Assembly (NCBI RefSeq): GCF_900101495.1
Contig: NZ_FMUS01000001.1
Span: 124,001 to 188,000 of the forward strand
Length of the DNA: 64,000 nt
Direction of reading: 5' to 3'
Source of the DNA: Alkaliphilus peptidifermentans DSM 18978
GTDB taxonomy: Bacteria > Bacillota > Clostridia > Peptostreptococcales > Natronincolaceae
In this document: positions 56,422 through 64,000 of the stretch, in pieces
How the letters are laid out: the number at the start of each line of letters is the position of its first letter
How positions within the stretch are numbered: the first letter of the stretch is position 1
Made by a program: the position numbers and the translations under genes
Notes under the pieces: model-generated
What the model was told of the DNA's origin: nothing
Database searches by the model: none
Seen by the model: only the letters and a program-made list of their open reading frames with translations

Positions 56422-58786
56422 GTGCTCTTGTTTGCCATACCTTTGTTACAAGAACTGTCATATCATCTATTGGTCTATTCCCTGCAAATTGTAGGGCTTG
56501 ATGTAGAATTCGATCGGCTAATTCCTGAGGGTTTCTTGTGGTGGCTTCCAGCAGAAATTCATACAGCCATTGTTCGCCAATTTCTTTATTAACTTCAATA
56601 ATTCCATCGCTAATCATGATAATAAAGTCCCCATCATTTAGGCTTCGCTTGTTTTCTTGAACATCTATTTCTGATAATATTCCTATTGGAAGGCTTGTAG
56701 AGGCTATTGTTTGAACATCTCCATTGTCCCTTTTTATAAAGCAGGGGGCACTTCCAATTTTTGCGAATCGAGCTATTCCTTTTTGTAAATTTATTAGGGT
56801 CATATCAATAGTTGAAAATATTTCTTCTGATGATTTTAGCATTAGTATGGAGTTTATAGTTTTTATGGCCATTTCTTGTTGAAAGCCCGCCTCCATCATC
56901 TTTTCCAGCATTGAAATAGTTGCACTAGATTGACGATTTGCTTTTTCACCTGTTCCCATTCCATCGCTCAAGGCGATCATATAATAATTATCCTTTATCT
57001 CCATAAATGAATATGTATCTCCAGAAATATAGTTTCCTTCCTTTGTTGCTTTAGCTAGCTTAGTGGTGGCCATGAAATTATTTGCTTCTACCAATGTGAA
57101 GCTACAGCTTCTATTATGATTATATTCATTACAGGTATGGTTCTTTTTAATTAGCTGATTGCCAATAACATTTGAAATAACTGGAACATACTTTTCTATA
57201 CAGGCTTCTCTTCCATAGCAATTTTTTCTTTCAATGGTTATTTCTGTATTACCCTTGCTGTTTATGGTTACCAATAGCTTTTTCACCGGCAGACCTTGTT
57301 TATCTAGAGCTATATATATTAAGTCTTCTAATTCAGTATCAAATTGAATATCATCATTTATATCTAGAGCTAGCTCTTGAATTCCTTTTGATACCCCCTT
57401 TAGCTGTTCTCCTACTAATTCACGGCTTTCCATCAGTTTTTTCTTCCAGGTTAAATCTATTCTACTTAATTCATATAAAGCTATGCTCTTTTCTATTATT
57501 TTACTGGAGTACATACATTTCTTCTTTATATTTTCTGGTATGCTTTCGTAGTCTAGCTTCTCCTTTGTTTCTATTAAAAATAGTAGTTCGGAAATGCCTT
57601 TATAGGTATTCATAAAATTTTTATCCCAACAAGTTCGCTTCATTCCACAATCTAAGCATACACCATCTGCAACTTTTTCTACAACCTTTGTAATATCTTC
57701 ATTTCCAAATAGTTTTACCTGCTCAGTCATATTTTCAAAGGTGGTAGACAAATCATAAAAGGTTTTTGAGAAATCCGTCAATTTCCCATGAATCCTTTTC
57801 TTAATTTCATCACCATAGCTTCTGGTGCCATGTATGAACCCTACTACTGGGCTTGTATACTTTTGAAGCTCATTGATCCAGACAACTGGAATCAGTAAAA
57901 AGAGTATGAAGGCTATAGCAACCTCCTTTAATTGAATAAATACCTCATGGTAACCATTGCTGTAGAAGGTTAGAATAGTGTTTCCCAACAGGAACCCAAA
58001 TGCACTACCGATTTTGCCGAGATCTTTAAAGATTCCCGAAAGCAACCCGGAAAATCCATAAATTCCAATAACAATAGGGGGCATACCACTATTTGACATA
58101 GTACTGATTAGCCCCAGCGTTATACCCACAGAGGCTCCTATGCTAGCTCCTCCATTATATGCAAATATTATAGTGATTAATATTCCAAGTACATTTTTTA
58201 CTGATAACCCTAATATAGTAACCTCATTAACCCCTGATAATGCTACAGCCATTATTATTGCTACACATATTACCTCTTCAGTTGCCAATACCTTTCTATT
58301 ACTTCTATGAAGAGTTATAGGTAATGCATAGGAGGATATATATACAACTGCAAATATAACCAATGCTTCAAAGGTGATCATCATAAAATCATATATATAA
58401 AATTTACTGAATCCTAAAAAAATTAAGCTTATCCCCCAATAGATTAAGCTGCTGGCGAAGGAGACTGAAAATACATTTGTTTTCCTTAAGCTTAGGGCAT
58501 AATTAAAGAGCATTAAAATTATTCCTAGTGCAATGCCATAGGGTAGACTGACAGCTAACCCCTGTATGCTTAGTATTCCTAAATACGTTGTAATAGCTAC
58601 TGTAGCATATTTTTTATTTCTATATGCAACGGCAGCATAAAAACCTATTCCAAAGGGTGTTAAATTGTCTAATATGCCAGCCCTACCCATAAGAAACCCC
58701 AGAATATGTAATAACAAAAAGCTTTTTTGGTTGAGAAATGAAAATACGTTTTTTTCTACTGTGTATACTGTAGATCTTTCAGCCAT
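56405..58786 (-). CDS. spoIIE: Stage II sporulation protein E, PP2C-type phosphatase
   Basis: About 793 residues from the ATG at 58786 (AAGGTGA upstream). The first 310 residues hold about ten membrane segments. A central region with a cysteine cluster (CLDCGMKRTCWDKNF) follows, and the C-terminal PP2C domain starts near residue 595 with IALSDGMGTGEKANRQS and ends DDMTVLVTKVW. SpoIIE dephosphorylates SpoIIAA at the asymmetric septum, releasing sigmaF in the forespore. All parts are intact, which implies a sporulating host. The upstream promoter has the spacing of Spo0A-activated sigmaA promoters. Confidence 0.97.
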   Translation of the reverse strand: MAERSTVYTVEKNVFSFLNQKSFLLLHILGFLMGRAGILDNLTPFGIGFYAAVAYRNKKYATVAITTYLGILSIQGLAVSLPYGIALGIILMLFNYALSLRKTNVFSVSFASSLIYWGISLIFLGFSKFYIYDFMMITFEALVIFAVVYISSYALPITLHRSNRKVLATEEVICVAIIMAVALSGVNEVTILGLSVKNVLGILITIIFAYNGGASIGASVGITLGLISTMSNSGMPPIVIGIYGFSGLLSGIFKDLGKIGSAFGFLLGNTILTFYSNGYHEVFIQLKEVAIAFILFLLIPVVWINELQKYTSPVVGFIHGTRSYGDEIKKRIHGKLTDFSKTFYDLSTTFENMTEQVKLFGNEDITKVVEKVADGVCLDCGMKRTCWDKNFMNTYKGISELLFLIETKEKLDYESIPENIKKKCMYSSKIIEKSIALYELSRIDLTWKKKLMESRELVGEQLKGVSKGIQELALDINDDIQFDTELEDLIYIALDKQGLPVKKLLVTINSKGNTEITIERKNCYGREACIEKYVPVISNVIGNQLIKKNHTCNEYNHNRSCSFTLVEANNFMATTKLAKATKEGNYISGDTYSFMEIKDNYYMIALSDGMGTGEKANRQSSATISMLEKMMEAGFQQEMAIKTINSILMLKSSEEIFSTIDMTLINLQKGIARFAKIGSAPCFIKRDNGDVQTIASTSLPIGILSEIDVQENKRSLNDGDFIIMISDGIIEVNKEIGEQWLYEFLLEATTRNPQELADRILHQALQFAGNRPIDDMTVLVTKVWQTRAQKNLA

Positions 58787-58819
58787 TATTGTCACCTTCC
58801 TTATCTATTTCTAATATGT

Positions 58820-58852
58820 AGTGTAACAGAGGAAGGCCGAGAGATTTGTCAA
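58820..58852 (-). promoter_or_regulatory. Spo0A-type promoter of spoIIE
   Basis: TTGACA (58852-58847) and TACACT (58825-58820) are 21 bp apart, the abnormal spacing known for Spo0A-activated Bacillus spoIIE. TTTGTCAAG on the plus strand (58845-58853) and ATTGTCTAA on the minus strand (58887-58879) resemble 0A boxes. The spacing is seen directly; Spo0A control is inferred. Confidence 0.7.
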
Positions 58853-58925
58853 GAATAGTGGACAGGCTTTAAGAATATTTAGACAATTCCAAAGGGAGAA
58901 AGACAAAAAAGAACAAAGTATAGAA

Positions 58926-59000
58926 CAATGAGGAATGAGTAATTAAAAATATAAAGAAATGATGAGTTGAGTTAAGAGTTAAAAGTTAAGAGTTGAAAAC
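58926..59000. repeat. A-rich dispersed spacer repeat, copy 8
   Basis: AATGAGGAATGAGTAATTAA, then GAGTTGAGTTAAGAGTTAAA-type units and AGTTAAGAGTTGAAAA. Confidence 0.72.
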
Positions 59001-59187
59001 ATAATATTAAAATTCAAATAAACTAAGGCTTTGAACCCTATAAAGCTAATGTATGAGGGAAGAGAGCCCTACATTAATACATAGAAATATCAACCTTAAA
59101 AGAAAAATAGCATGAGTGGTTTGGCAATTACTAATTGGTAAAAATTACAATGAAAAATATGGAAATGCAATGAAAATTGGAAAACAA

Positions 59188-59223
59188 AAAAAATAAGCAG
59201 TAGTTTGCACTGCAAATTCTGCT
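59188..59223 (-). terminator. Rho-independent terminator of the Ppx/GppA gene
   Basis: AGCAG-AA-TTTGCA-G-TGCAAA-CTA-CTGCT on the minus strand, a two-part stem followed by TATTTTTTTT, 20 bp after the stop. Confidence 0.88.
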
Positions 59224-59242
59224 ATATTACTCATTTATCACA

Positions 59243-60178
59243 TTATTTTAAGTCAAATTGGCTTTTTAGCTTTTCTATTAATAGTCCCTCTAGGTTATCG
59301 TACTCACTGAGAACTAGCTCTGTGGCATTGATTTTCTTCATGATTTGCAGAAGTATTGTGGCACCTGCAACGATAATATCCGCTCTTTTAGGACTAAGTC
59401 CTTTTATTGTTTTTCGTTCCTCTAAAGTAAGGTTCTTTAGTTTGTCAGTTATCTTTTGTATATCAGCCACCGTTAGGGTGTATTTATGTATTTTATCCAT
59501 ATTATAAACTTCAAGCTGCTGATGTATAGCGGCTATGGTTGTGGCTGTTCCACCTATTCCGACTAAACTACTTATATTTTTAATTATATATTGGTCTAAA
59601 GTTTTTTCTAATACATTTGCAACCTCATTTTGTAGAGCTTGATATTGAAGCTCTGTTATTGGATCTGTTGTTATGATTCTTTCCGTCATTCTTACAGCAC
59701 CGGCATTAATGCTTGTTATTTCTAAAATACCAGTAGTATCTCCAATGATTATCTCAGTACTGCCACCACCAATGTCTAATACCATTATTTTTTTATCTTC
59801 AATTGAAACTCCATTGGATACCCCAACATAGCCTAATCTAGCCTCTTCGATGCCAGATATTATTTCTATTGGTACACCAGTTGCTTCTAAAGCTTGTGAA
59901 GCAAATTCTTTACCATTTTCAGCATCTCTAACGGCACTGGTGGCTATAGCCCATATGGCTTCTGCTCCCCATTCCTTTGCCTCTGAAACAAAGTTTATGT
60001 AGGCATCCATATTTCTTTTTATTCCATCATCTGATATCAACCCATTTTTATCAACAGCACTTCCAATCCTAGTAGAATTAACCTGCTTTTTTCGCTGTAG
60101 AATATTTATTCCCTCCACTTCAGCCATTAATAGCCTCATGGAGTTTGTTCCTATATCAATAGTTGCATATCGTTTCAA
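59243..60178 (-). CDS. Ppx/GppA-family exopolyphosphatase or pppGpp phosphohydrolase
   Basis: About 311 residues with the ASKHA ATPase-fold motifs [15 protein letters not shown] at the N-terminus and [16 protein letters not shown] near residue 130, plus [11 protein letters not shown] and [14 protein letters not shown]. It lacks the extra C-terminal domains of the long Ppx, the short form usual in firmicutes. It hydrolyses polyphosphate or pppGpp; which one is not decided by sequence. I place the start at TTG 60178 because GGAGG lies eight bases before it; the ATG at 60205 would put that site inside the gene. It has its own terminator. Confidence 0.9.
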   Translation of the reverse strand: MKRYATIDIGTNSMRLLMAEVEGINILQRKKQVNSTRIGSAVDKNGLISDDGIKRNMDAYINFVSEAKEWGAEAIWAIATSAVRDAENGKEFASQALEATGVPIEIISGIEEARLGYVGVSNGVSIEDKKIMVLDIGGGSTEIIIGDTTGILEITSINAGAVRMTERIITTDPITELQYQALQNEVANVLEKTLDQYIIKNISSLVGIGGTATTIAAIHQQLEVYNMDKIHKYTLTVADIQKITDKLKNLTLEERKTIKGLSPKRADIIVAGATILLQIMKKINATELVLSEYDNLEGLLIEKLKSQFDLK

Positions 60179-60226
60179 ATGTAATACCTCCGTATCTATA
60201 TACATTAAATATCAATGAATAATGAT

Positions 60227-60253
60227 AGATTCTTCACTTTGTTCAGAATGACA
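60227..60253. repeat. Dispersed ATTCTTCGCT...CAGAATGACA element, copy 4
   Basis: AGATTCTTCACTTTGTTC followed by AGAATGACA, the most diverged of the clear copies in the CGCT core, between the S1 gene terminator and the Ppx/GppA start. Confidence 0.78.
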
Positions 60254-60292
60254 GAATACTTTTAAAGCCCAAAAAAATCTTTATAAATCAAT

Positions 60293-60316
60293 AAAAGCCG
60301 GAATCCTCCGGCTTTA
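60293..60316 (-). terminator. Rho-independent terminator of the S1-domain gene
   Basis: AAAGCCGGA-GGAT-TCCGGCTTT forms a 9-bp stem directly at the stop codon, followed by TATTGA; the arm itself supplies a short T run. Confidence 0.82.
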
Positions 60317-60317
60317 T

Positions 60318-60737
60318 TTATTCTTTAAATGCTCTTTTAGCATGTCCATTGCTTTTCCGATTACTTTTACTCTTGCTTTTTATAGACTGAATTTTTTCGT
60401 CGCTATCTTTTAAAAATCTATTAAGCTTATCTTCAAAAGACACGCCTGTTTCTTCATTACGGCTCCAGTCATATTCAACTGGCTTAATAACCCTCTTTTT
60501 AGGTGGGATAGCCTGCTTAATCGAAAGACTAATTTTACCGTCCTTTTCAATTGCTAACACCTTCACCTTTACTTTTTGATCTGCTTTTAAATACTCATTG
60601 ATGTTTTTTACATAGTCATTAGCAACCTCTGAAATATGAACTAGACCTGTCTTACCTTCTCCTAAGTCGATAAAGGCCCCAAAGTTTGTTATTCCTGAAA
60701 CCGTGCCTTCAACAACGTTACCTACCTCTAACGGCAT
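60318..60737 (-). CDS. S1 RNA-binding domain protein (YabR-like)
   Basis: The 139-residue protein has one S1/OB-fold domain at residues 4-74 (VGNVVEGTVSGITNFGAFID, KTGLVHISEVANDYV) followed by a lysine/serine-rich basic tail (SIKSKSKSNRKSNGHAKR). It is cytosolic and probably binds RNA or the ribosome, as Bacillus YabR and general stress protein 13 do. It lies between divIC and the phosphatase gene; divIC-yabR-spoIIE is the usual firmicute order, here interrupted by the phosphatase gene. Confidence 0.93.
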   Translation of the reverse strand: MPLEVGNVVEGTVSGITNFGAFIDLGEGKTGLVHISEVANDYVKNINEYLKADQKVKVKVLAIEKDGKISLSIKQAIPPKKRVIKPVEYDWSRNEETGVSFEDKLNRFLKDSDEKIQSIKSKSKSNRKSNGHAKRAFKE

Positions 60738-60829
60738 AAATTTACTACTCCTCCTTTAAAGTCTTAAAAATTAGTTAATTTTTATTCAAACTTATTATAT
60801 CACATGTATTGAAAAAGGTACACTTTTTT

Positions 60830-61129
60830 TTAGTTTCCTCCTTTTCCCATGTCAATAAATATAATTTCATCGGAACCAATCATCTTCAGCTGCTCTCTAG
60901 CGACTTTTTCTATGTGTTCGTCGCTATCGGCATTTTCTATGCGATAATTAATATCTTCAATTTCCTTTTCAGCTTTATCTATTTTTTCAAGATAGTATGC
61001 CTCTTGTCTTTTCAGCTCAGCCATTTCCTTCTGCTGCTCAAATAGGGTGAATAAAACATAACCGCAAAGTAAAATAGGTAGTAGCATCATTATTGTTCCA
61101 CTAAACCTCCGTCGTTTCTTCTTTGCCAT
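60830..61129 (-). CDS. divIC: Septum formation initiator DivIC/FtsB family
   Basis: The 99-residue bitopic protein has a basic N-terminus (AKKKRRRFSG), one membrane segment (IMMLLPILLCGYVLFTLF), a coiled coil of about 45 residues and a short C-terminal domain with EKVAREQLKMIGSDEIIFID, diagnostic of DivIC/FtsB. It works in the divisome with FtsL and DivIB at vegetative and sporulation septa. It is 22 bp downstream of yabQ and 92 bp upstream of the S1 gene. Confidence 0.95.
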   Translation of the reverse strand: MAKKKRRRFSGTIMMLLPILLCGYVLFTLFEQQKEMAELKRQEAYYLEKIDKAEKEIEDINYRIENADSDEHIEKVAREQLKMIGSDEIIFIDMGKGGN

Positions 61130-61151
61130 TTTCCACCCTCCTATTATAGGT

Positions 61152-61664
61152 TTATCTTTTGCTGAGGTAATTACCTACTGTTTTTTTTATATCGTATACT
61201 ATTCTACGGGGCATTGTTAAAACCCTCCTTGACTTATAGTATACTGGCTTTGTCTTTTTTTTACAATAGGAATATGGTACTTCTATCAAAGAACCACCCA
61301 CCTGAAATGGGTAAATAATCAGTTTCCATAGGTCAGATAAAAATTCTTTTGTTATCTTTAAAATATAGTTAAGTGCTTTACTAATGGGTTTACTCAGTAT
61401 ATATTGATACGCCAGTATTCCAATAATAAATCCTAAAAAATTATAAAATCTTAAATCTCCCTGATTACTAAAAATCAAAACGTAAAAGGATACAGCTGTA
61501 ATTATAGTCCAAAAAATTGCATCCTGTAGGGTTGTTGCAAACTTTTTGGGCTTTAAAATACTTCTGAAAATTTTGTAAAGCTCATAAATAAATGCAATAA
61601 GTATTCCCCCATAGATTGTTGCAAGCAATATGTAAGCTTCTTGATTAATTGAATACATATACAT
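61152..61664 (-). CDS. yabQ: Spore cortex biosynthesis membrane protein YabQ
   Basis: The 170-residue protein begins MYMYSINQEAYILLATIYGG. It has three to four membrane segments in the first 95 residues and a basic C-terminal half. QEAYILLATIYGGILIAFIY with LYKIFRSILKPKK is typical of YabQ, which localises to the forespore membrane and is needed for cortex formation in Bacillus. GAGGTGA precedes the first ATG; a second ATG two codons on is also possible. The gene order supports the call. Confidence 0.9.
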   Translation of the reverse strand: MYMYSINQEAYILLATIYGGILIAFIYELYKIFRSILKPKKFATTLQDAIFWTIITAVSFYVLIFSNQGDLRFYNFLGFIIGILAYQYILSKPISKALNYILKITKEFLSDLWKLIIYPFQVGGSLIEVPYSYCKKKTKPVYYKSRRVLTMPRRIVYDIKKTVGNYLSKR

Positions 61665-61968
61665 ATTATCACCTCAAAAAGGTATTATTTACTCCCTTCC
61701 ATATTATGCAGAAGTATATAAATTGGTGTATGTACTTTTTTTAAAAGCTCTGTTAAATTTTGATGTTAATTTGTTTAGTTAATAATATTTGAAAATCATA
61801 GTGTCATCAGCGTTATTTATAAGATTCTTCGCTAATGCTGAGAATGACACAACCCAGCATATGATGCCTTTAATATATATCAACATTTGTCTTTAACAGC
61901 GCCCTTTAAAAAAATGGAGAATAAAAAACAGGTAGAATTTATTTGGAATACAAGCCTTTAAAGAAAAA
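61665..61968. other. Spacer between yabQ and yabP
   Basis: About 300 bp with one dispersed element (61822-61849) and otherwise AT-rich sequence. A separate yabQ promoter is expected here because a terminator closes yabP, but I could not pick a convincing one. Confidence 0.6.
61822..61849. repeat. Dispersed ATTCTTCGCT...AGAATGACA element, copy 5
   Basis: AGATTCTTCGCTAATGCTG followed by AGAATGACA, with one extra base in the centre. Confidence 0.85.
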
Positions 61969-61994
61969 AAGCTGCCATAAATATATGGCAGCTT
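61969..61994 (-). terminator. Rho-independent terminator of yabP
   Basis: AAGCTGCCATA-TATT-TATGGCAGCTT, a perfect 11-bp stem, followed by TTTTTCTTT on the minus strand. Confidence 0.92.
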
Positions 61995-62001
61995 ATTACA
62001 G

Positions 62002-62322
62002 TTACTTGAACATTTTACCTAAAAACCCTGAGCCTTTGCTCCCTAGGCTATCTCGATTGCTATATGCTAATGAATAGACAATGCCAGTCACAACTACATT
62101 TCCATCCTCTAGGTTTAATTTATTAACATCTAGCTCCTGCCCCTTTATTGTAAGAACCCCTTCTATGGTTTCTAAAACAATAAGCTCACTGTTAAAGCTA
62201 TTAACATGCTCTACACCAGATATTGATAATTTTTCTCGGTTCTCAAGTATCATATTATGGGTTTTACTTTTACTTCCTTTACGATCTTCCAAAGGCTTCA
62301 CCTTCCCCATATTTACTCTCAT
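62002..62322 (-). CDS. yabP: Sporulation protein YabP
   Basis: The 106-residue protein contains HNMILENREKLSISGVEHVN, then FNSELIVLETIEGVLTIKG and LNKLNLEDG-like sequence (residues 55-75), the conserved core of the YabP/YqfC family. The family is required for normal cortex or coat assembly and made under sigmaE in Bacillus. The C-terminal 20 residues are glycine/serine-rich. Start may be the ATG at 62322 (AGGA upstream) or 62310 (MGKVKPLED). It is 46 bp downstream of the SpoIID-like gene. Confidence 0.92.
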   Translation of the reverse strand: MRVNMGKVKPLEDRKGSKSKTHNMILENREKLSISGVEHVNSFNSELIVLETIEGVLTIKGQELDVNKLNLEDGNVVVTGIVYSLAYSNRDSLGSKGSGFLGKMFK

Positions 62323-62368
62323 GTTATCCTATGAAAGTATGAGGGGAAATAGAACAACATTGCTAGTA

Positions 62369-63346
62369 CTAATCCCACAAATTAATTATATTAACATCTT
62401 TAAAGTAGAAGGTTACTATCTCCTCTGCACTTTTTCCATCATTGGCCATTTGGTATGCACCCCATTGACTCATTCCAACGCCATGCCCATACCCTGTACC
62501 TTCTATCGTAACCTGATCACCTTCAACAGATATGTTTCTAATCATAGTTGACTTCATTCTTGTACTGTCTAGAGCAATTCTAAAGGCGGGTGCATTTACA
62601 GTGGCATCTCCAATTTGTAGAACTGTTGCTCTGCCAGATGGACCCGTTTCTGCTACTTCAATTGTATTAAAATCTGAAGCTTCTTGCCCTTGCTCCTGTA
62701 ATGCCTGAATTATTTCTGCTTTAGTAAAGGTTTCTGACCAGTTAACATCATCTTCTGGTGCTTCCTCTGAATCTGGTGACTCTATAACCTGAATATATGG
62801 AGGTTCTTCTGCATCAAAGCCTAAGCCTTCTTGAGCTGTTGCTGTTTTTCCTCCTGCATGGGCATGAAACCATGCCTTAATGTATTCATTGTTATGTACT
62901 GCCACCATTCCTCTTGTTCTATTTACTGCTTCCTTAATTCTGTCATTAATTTGCTCTGCATCCCACGCCTGGGCTTCTTCAATATCTGTAGAAACATGAG
63001 CCCCTTCGTATTTGGAGCCACCTTTGTCAGTTATAAACTCCATAACAAAGCTTCTGGCTAATATTGCCTGGGCAGCCAATGCCTCCTCTGGCCAGTCATT
63101 GTGCATTTCTCCCGCTAAAACTCCCTCAAGGTATTCTTCAAAGGCCATTTCCTTAATTTCACCTGTATCTGCTATGTATACCTTTAGTCTAGGTTCATTC
63201 CCTTCACCTTGACTTATTTCCTCTGGAATTGGTGGAGTCTCTTCTTGCCTTTGCTCTTCAGGCCGTTCCTGTGGACGACAGGCTACTGTAAAAAATATCA
63301 GAAATATGACTAACATTATTAGAGTATACGATTTTATCCTTTGCAT
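62369..63346 (-). CDS. SpoIID/LytB-domain lipoprotein
   Basis: The 325-residue precursor has a type II signal peptide with lipobox TVAC (Cys23) and a Pro/Glu/Gln-rich linker. A SpoIID domain follows: VYIADTGEIKEMAFEEYLEG, GEMHNDWPEEALAAQAILAR, then GTGYGHGVGMSQWGAYQMA near the C-terminus. SpoIID-type enzymes are lytic transglycosylases that act on denuded glycan strands. It lies between rqcP and yabP, a place where this gene is not found in Bacillus, which suggests a sporulation or wall-remodelling paralogue distinct from the canonical spoIID. Confidence 0.93.
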   Translation of the reverse strand: MQRIKSYTLIMLVIFLIFFTVACRPQERPEEQRQEETPPIPEEISQGEGNEPRLKVYIADTGEIKEMAFEEYLEGVLAGEMHNDWPEEALAAQAILARSFVMEFITDKGGSKYEGAHVSTDIEEAQAWDAEQINDRIKEAVNRTRGMVAVHNNEYIKAWFHAHAGGKTATAQEGLGFDAEEPPYIQVIESPDSEEAPEDDVNWSETFTKAEIIQALQEQGQEASDFNTIEVAETGPSGRATVLQIGDATVNAPAFRIALDSTRMKSTMIRNISVEGDQVTIEGTGYGHGVGMSQWGAYQMANDGKSAEEIVTFYFKDVNIINLWD

Positions 63347-63437
63347 AATAATCCTCCTTGTAGTAATTAATGTTGAATGTTGAGTGTTTTTTTATTATTT
63401 GTTTTCAATAGGATTATATGCAATTTTTTCTAATTAT

Positions 63438-63683
63438 TTATCCTTCTATGATATTATACATTTCCCGTGCATCGTCCTTTGATACATGCTCTGCTACACG
63501 TGTAATTTCTGCCTTAAAGATTTTATCTCCAAAATGTATTTCAATAATATCCCCCACTTTTACTTCTGTGCCTGGCTTTGCATCTTTATTATTAATTTTT
63601 ACCCTTCCATTTTCACTGGCTTCCTTTGCTACTGTTCTACGTTTTATAATTCTTGACACCTTAAGATATTTATCTAGTCTCAT
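63438..63683 (-). CDS. rqcP: S4-domain RNA-binding protein RqcP (YabO/Hsp15 family)
   Basis: This 81-residue protein is a single S4 domain: MRLDKYLKVSRIIKRRTVAK, then ENGRVKINNKDAKPGTEVKV and GDIIEIHFG. This is the full RqcP sequence pattern. RqcP binds 50S-peptidyl-tRNA complexes and works with RqcH in adding alanine tails during ribosome rescue. It precedes the yabP/yabQ/divIC run as in other firmicutes. A GGAGG site precedes the ATG. Confidence 0.95.
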   Translation of the reverse strand: MRLDKYLKVSRIIKRRTVAKEASENGRVKINNKDAKPGTEVKVGDIIEIHFGDKIFKAEITRVAEHVSKDDAREMYNIIEG

Positions 63684-63771
63684 GTTATTTCCTCCTAATA
63701 CTTCAGATTATTTTAATTCTACTGTAAAGCTATTGTTTTTTCAAGTTTGTTGATTGCTAGTATTGTGTCAT

Positions 63772-63808
63772 AAAAATAAGTTCTACATTTTATAAAATAT
63801 AGAACTTA
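63772..63808 (-). terminator. Rho-independent terminator of the right-edge gene
   Basis: TAAGTTCTA and TAGAACTTA form a 9-bp stem around an AT-rich self-complementary loop, followed by TTTTT on the minus strand. Confidence 0.85.
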
Positions 63809-63835
63809 CTTTTTATATTATATATTAATTTATTA

Positions 63836-64000
63836 TTATCTAGCTATAGGTTGCCCTGGTAGTCTTTCTTCGGGTCTTTCTTCATCTATAATTGGGTCTC
63901 CAGGTGCTCTAGCTCCCCCTGGAACTGGCTCTCTTGGGGTTTGTCCTGGTACCACATCACGTTGGTCTTGTGCCGGCGTATCTTGGGTTCGTGCTGGTGC
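63836..64000 (-). CDS. Proline-rich C-terminus of an unidentified protein (partial)
   Basis: The last 54 codons of a gene entering from the right edge, ending at a TAA. The residues are rich in Pro, Arg, Asp and Gly with irregular repeats (DVVPGQTPREPVPGGARAPG, EERPEERLPGQPIAR). Such tails are usually disordered and often belong to secreted or wall-linked proteins. Base composition is clearly more GC-rich than its surroundings because of Pro, Arg and Gly codons. The N-terminal domain lies outside the window, so no function is proposed. The terminator 28 bp downstream supports a real 3' end. Confidence 0.8.
   Translation of the reverse strand, partial: APARTQDTPAQDQRDVVPGQTPREPVPGGARAPGDPIIDEERPEERLPGQPIAR

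Larger units (their letters stand above)
58787..59187. other. Region between spoIIE and the Ppx/GppA gene
   Basis: About 400 bp: the spoIIE promoter next to the gene, then A-rich repeat material at 58926-59000 and 59160-59187 with about 150 bp of unremarkable AT-rich DNA between. No gene seen. Confidence 0.7.

Overview
The window looks like chromosomal DNA from a low-GC, endospore-forming, S-layer-bearing member of the Clostridia. The evidence is the AT-rich composition, strong GGAGG ribosome binding sites, SLH-domain surface proteins, and at the right end a sporulation/division cluster in the usual firmicute order (rqcP/yabO, a SpoIID-like gene, yabP, yabQ, divIC, an S1-domain gene, spoIIE). 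An Alkaliphilus-like anaerobe would fit, but that is an inference from gene order and protein style only. No rRNA, tRNA, CRISPR array or intact transposon was seen. Nearly all genes lie on the minus strand; only a small lipoprotein, a stalk-domain protein and a short SLH protein are on the plus strand.

Region 1 (1 to about 27.1 kb) is a Wzy-type surface polysaccharide locus read right to left. It begins with a Wzz-like chain-length protein and a large Wzy/ligase-like protein with TPRs. A winged-helix regulator follows, with a consensus promoter whose start point lies in a perfect 33-bp palindrome. Downstream come diNAcBac-type priming genes (aminotransferase, acetyltransferase, PglC-like phosphosugar transferase), glycosyltransferases, a second Wzy, dTDP-L-rhamnose synthesis (rmlACBD), a complete CDP-3,6-dideoxyhexose set (rfbF, rfbG, rfbH, an E3-type reductase, a 5-epimerase and a terminal reductase, most consistent with CDP-ascarylose), a Wzx flippase, a UDP-glucuronate 4-epimerase and the first 16 codons of a UDP-glucose dehydrogenase. 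A 57-codon remnant of a second aminotransferase and an 11-bp tandem repeat lie just upstream of the PglC-like gene and mark an old recombination joint.

Region 2 (27.2 to 33.8 kb) is a TetR-controlled operon for a MacAB/TolC-like export system: regulator, ATPase, FtsX-type permease, HlyD-type adaptor and a TolC-like coiled-coil protein. A divergent small lipoprotein follows. Region 3 (34.6 to 56.2 kb) is rich in envelope genes: a large SLH S-layer protein, a four-helix-bundle protein, CTP synthase, an S41 protease with a peptidoglycan-binding domain, two SLH proteins, a roughly 1980-residue IPT/TIG-repeat protein, a small coiled-coil protein with tandem nonapeptides, a stalk-domain protein and a short SLH protein. 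Region 4 (56.4 to 64 kb) holds spoIIE with a Spo0A-type promoter, a Ppx/GppA phosphatase and the yab/divIC sporulation-division cluster, ending in the proline-rich C-terminus of an unidentified protein.

The spacers of the right half (38 to 63.4 kb) carry two dispersed repeat types: an A-rich degenerate repeat built from TTGAAAAT and AATGTTG units, and a roughly 27-bp element with core ATTCTTCGCT...CAGAATGAC. Apart from one weak half-match, neither was seen in the polysaccharide locus.
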